Both the position numbers and the translations under genes were made by a program. Below are positions 5,557 to 7,347 of a DNA stretch of 7,347 nt, piece after piece. Location: NCBI GenBank assembly GCA_017557265.1, contig JAFZAM010000195.1:1-7347 (forward strand), given 5' to 3'. Below the pieces are notes generated by a model. That model ran no database searches. It saw only the letters and a list, made by a program, of their open reading frames with translations, and had not been told where the DNA came from. The stretch comes from Oscillospiraceae bacterium. GTDB taxonomy: Bacteria > Bacillota > Clostridia > Oscillospirales > Oscillospiraceae. Each line of letters begins with the position of its first letter. Positions within the stretch are counted from its first letter, which is position 1.

Positions 5557-6375
5557 ATGATGAAAAAGATCGTCTCTCTTCTCCTCGCCGTGCTTATGCT
5601 CGCCGGGCTCGCGACCGTCGCGTTCGCCGCGTCCGCCGATTTCGGGCCGGGTCGCGATCCCTGGATAGAACGAGTCGTCGACAACGCGGACCTGCTCACC
5701 GCGAGCGAGGAGCAGCAGCTCTCCGACAAGATCTCCCGCGTCATGAACGAGTATAATTTCGATATAGTCGTTCTGACGGAAAACTCCATCGGCGGGTATT
5801 CGCCGGCCGAGTACTCTCAGAGGTATTACGCCAACAACGACTACGGCTGCGGCGAGAACTACGACGGAGTTCTCTTCCTCGTAAGCATGGCCGACAGAGA
5901 CTACTATCTGCTGACAGACGGCCTCGGGACCGATATCCTCAGCAAGCGCGACGTCAGCAATATCGGCGGGACCGTCGCGTCCTATCTGACTGCGGGCCGC
6001 TATTACGACGCCTATTCCAAGCTTATCGACATGGTCGAGGAGGAGCTCTATCAGAATAAGCTCCATCCCGTTAATAAGCGCTTCCTCAAGGAAGGGCAGG
6101 GAATGGTCTGGTTCATAATAACGGTCATCGGCGTCGTCATCGCCCTCATCGCCGTCTCCGTCATGAAGAAGAACATGAAGACTCACGCGATAGCGCTCGA
6201 GGCCAACGACTACATACGGCAGGGGAGCCTCAGAATGAACAATACGGAAGAGACCTTCCTCTACAGCAACGTCTCCAAGACTCCGAGAGTGCAGGCTTCC
6301 TCCGGCTCCGGCAGGAGCGACGGGGGCTTCAGCTCCGGCGGCCACCATTTCGGCGGCGGCGGAGGCAAATTCTAA
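5557..6375 (+). CDS. TPM-domain protein with signal peptide and TM helix, YdjH-like
   Basis: Encodes 272 residues from the ATG at 5557; the adjacent ATG at 5560 is equally possible, as GGGGAGG (5545-5551) is 5 or 8 nt away. Residues 1-24 are a clear Sec signal peptide ending AFA, with a second cleavage option after Ala27. The TPM domain (about 34-155) opens with 'WIERVVDNADLLTASEEQQL', includes 'FDIVVLTENSIGG' and 'YDGVLFLVSMADRDYYLLTDG', and matches the extracytoplasmic domain found in plant TLP18.3 and bacterial Psb32/MOLO1-type proteins. A single membrane helix (182-203) is followed by a short Lys-rich cytoplasmic turn, 'AIALEANDYIRQGSLRM', and a Gly/Ser-rich tail ending 'HHFGGGGGKF'. The tail is typical of YdjH-like proteins. 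It is the middle gene of the operon, 14 nt after the zinc-ribbon gene, and would place the TPM domain outside the membrane. Its function within the complex is unknown. Confidence 0.88.
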   Translation: MMKKIVSLLLAVLMLAGLATVAFAASADFGPGRDPWIERVVDNADLLTASEEQQLSDKISRVMNEYNFDIVVLTENSIGGYSPAEYSQRYYANNDYGCGENYDGVLFLVSMADRDYYLLTDGLGTDILSKRDVSNIGGTVASYLTAGRYYDAYSKLIDMVEEELYQNKLHPVNKRFLKEGQGMVWFIITVIGVVIALIAVSVMKKNMKTHAIALEANDYIRQGSLRMNNTEETFLYSNVSKTPRVQASSGSGRSDGGFSSGGHHFGGGGGKF

Positions 6376-6426
6376 ACCGGCGCACAAATAAAAATTTATA
6401 TAAATCAATTCTAGGAGGAATAAATC
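6376..6426 (+). other. AT-rich spacer with a palindrome before the SPFH gene
   Basis: This 51-bp gap is AT-rich against GC-rich coding sequence on both sides. It holds a perfect 12-bp palindrome, ATTTATATAAAT (6394-6405), and then the AGGAGG of the SPFH gene. No -35 hexamer is seen at the right distance, so an internal promoter is not claimed. An AT-rich unstructured leader would favour ribosome loading. Confidence 0.45.
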
Positions 6427-7347
6427 ATGGGTCTTTTGAAAGCAGGCATAGGCGCTCTCAGCGGCGTTCTTGCCGACCAGTGGCGCGAATACTTCTACTG
6501 TGAAGCCATTCCCGTCGAGATTCTCGTCTGCAAGGGCCAGAAGCGCACGTCCGGCAGGTCGTCCAACACCAAGGGCGAAGAGAACATCATCTCCAACGGC
6601 TCCATCGTCGCCGTCAACGACGGACAGTGCATGCTCATAGTCGAGCAGGGCAAGGTCGTCGATCTCTGCGCCGAGCCCGGCGAATACGTTTACGACAAGT
6701 CCACCGAGCCGTCCATCTTCTACGGCAAGCTCGGTGAGAACCTCGTCGCCACGCTCAAGCAGATCGGCAAGCGTTTCACCTTCGGCGGCGACACCGGCAA
6801 GGATCAGAGAGTCTACTACGTCAATACCAAGGAACTCATCGGCAACAAGTACGGCACGCCCAGCGCCGTCCCGTTCCGCGTTGTCGACCAGAACATCGGC
6901 CTCGACGTCGACATAGCCATCCGCTGCTTCGGCGAATACAGCTACCGCATCGTCAACCCGATACTCTTCTACACCAACGTCTCCGGCAACGTATCCGACA
7001 GGTACGAACGCGCCAACATTGACGGCCAGCTCAAGAGCGAGCTTCTGACCGCCCTGCAGCCCGCCTTCGCGAAGATCAGCGAGATGGGCATCCGCTACAG
7101 CGCTCTGCCCGGCCACACCACCGAGCTGGCCGACGCCCTCAACGAGGTCCTCAGCCAGAAGTGGGGCGAGCTACGCGGCATCGAGATCGTCAGCTTCGGC
7201 GTATCTTCCGTCAAGGCTTCCGAGGAAGACGAAGCCATGATCAAGGAGCTGCAGCGCAACGCCGCTCTCCGCAATCCGACCATGGCCGCGGCTCACCTCG
7301 TAGGCGCTCAGGCCGCCGCGATGCAGTCCGCCGCCGCCAACGAAGGC
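6427..7347 (+). CDS. SPFH-domain protein, YdjI-like (3' end beyond window)
   Basis: The frame is open for 307 codons from the ATG at 6427 to the last base, so the gene is cut by the window edge, not broken. AGGAGG (6413-6418) lies 8 nt upstream. The N-terminus 'MGLLKAGIGALSGVLADQW' is a probable amphipathic membrane-binding segment. An SPFH core follows (about 28-235): 'NGSIVAVNDGQCMLIVEQGK' at its start, then 'PFRVVDQNIGLDVDIAIRCF' and 'YSYRIVNPILFYTNVSG'. Next comes an alpha-helical stretch (about 260-307) with 'EEDEAMIKELQRNAALRNP' and Ala-rich sequence of the coiled or oligomerising type. This pattern fits the YdjI group, also annotated 'virion core protein-like', whose members often end in a Cys-rich zinc ribbon; that end is not visible here. 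SPFH proteins form membrane-associated oligomeric scaffolds, and B. subtilis YdjI helps recruit a PspA protein. Codon use (ATC, GGC, CTC) suggests good expression. Confidence 0.88.
   Translation, partial: MGLLKAGIGALSGVLADQWREYFYCEAIPVEILVCKGQKRTSGRSSNTKGEENIISNGSIVAVNDGQCMLIVEQGKVVDLCAEPGEYVYDKSTEPSIFYGKLGENLVATLKQIGKRFTFGGDTGKDQRVYYVNTKELIGNKYGTPSAVPFRVVDQNIGLDVDIAIRCFGEYSYRIVNPILFYTNVSGNVSDRYERANIDGQLKSELLTALQPAFAKISEMGIRYSALPGHTTELADALNEVLSQKWGELRGIEIVSFGVSSVKASEEDEAMIKELQRNAALRNPTMAAAHLVGAQAAAMQSAAANEG

Noticed and set aside
5452..7116. 554-codon open frame on the minus strand across the zinc-ribbon, TPM and SPFH genes
   Set aside because: It spans three well-recognised genes and their gaps in antisense, and its Ala/Val/Asp/Glu-rich translation matches no family pattern. 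It is a shadow of codon bias.

Overview
The window looks like chromosomal DNA of a Gram-positive anaerobe of the class Clostridia, probably an uncultured gut or rumen lineage. The evidence is the gene content (a DUF4364 protein, a DUF3048/YerB-type lipoprotein, a YdjG-YdjH-YdjI-like trio), strong AGGAGG-type ribosome binding sites, a TTG start, and sigma-A-like promoters in AT-rich gaps between GC-rich genes. The taxonomy is an inference from protein families; no rRNA, tRNA, phage, transposon or CRISPR signature is present.

Layout. (1) At 37-564 on the minus strand is a DUF4364 winged-helix-like protein. It is divergent from a lipoprotein gene at 673-1836 (plus strand, TTG start), and the two are driven by promoters that physically overlap. 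(2) A Cys-containing conserved protein of unknown function (1902-2696) follows the lipoprotein gene. Its Shine-Dalgarno sequence can be folded into an 11-bp hairpin with sequence just after the lipoprotein stop. (3) A perfect 14-bp hairpin at 2702-2734 ends the convergent minus-strand gene, an FAD-dependent oxidoreductase (2774-4240). (4) A 219-bp AT-rich divergent intergenic region carries one minus-strand promoter for the oxidoreductase and two tandem plus-strand promoters. (5) The plus-strand promoters serve a three-gene operon: a double zinc-ribbon membrane protein (4460-5542), a secreted or membrane TPM-domain protein (5557-6375), and an SPFH-domain protein (6427 to beyond the window end).

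The operon matches Bacillus subtilis ydjG-ydjH-ydjI in order and domain content. In B. subtilis these genes follow a PspA-family gene (ydjF) and form a membrane complex linked to envelope stress. Here no PspA gene lies upstream: the divergent FAD oxidoreductase occupies that place. Whether a pspA homologue lies downstream of the window or elsewhere in the genome cannot be seen. The most promising items for follow-up are this PspA-less trio, the SD-sequestering hairpin before the unknown gene, and the mutually exclusive divergent promoters.
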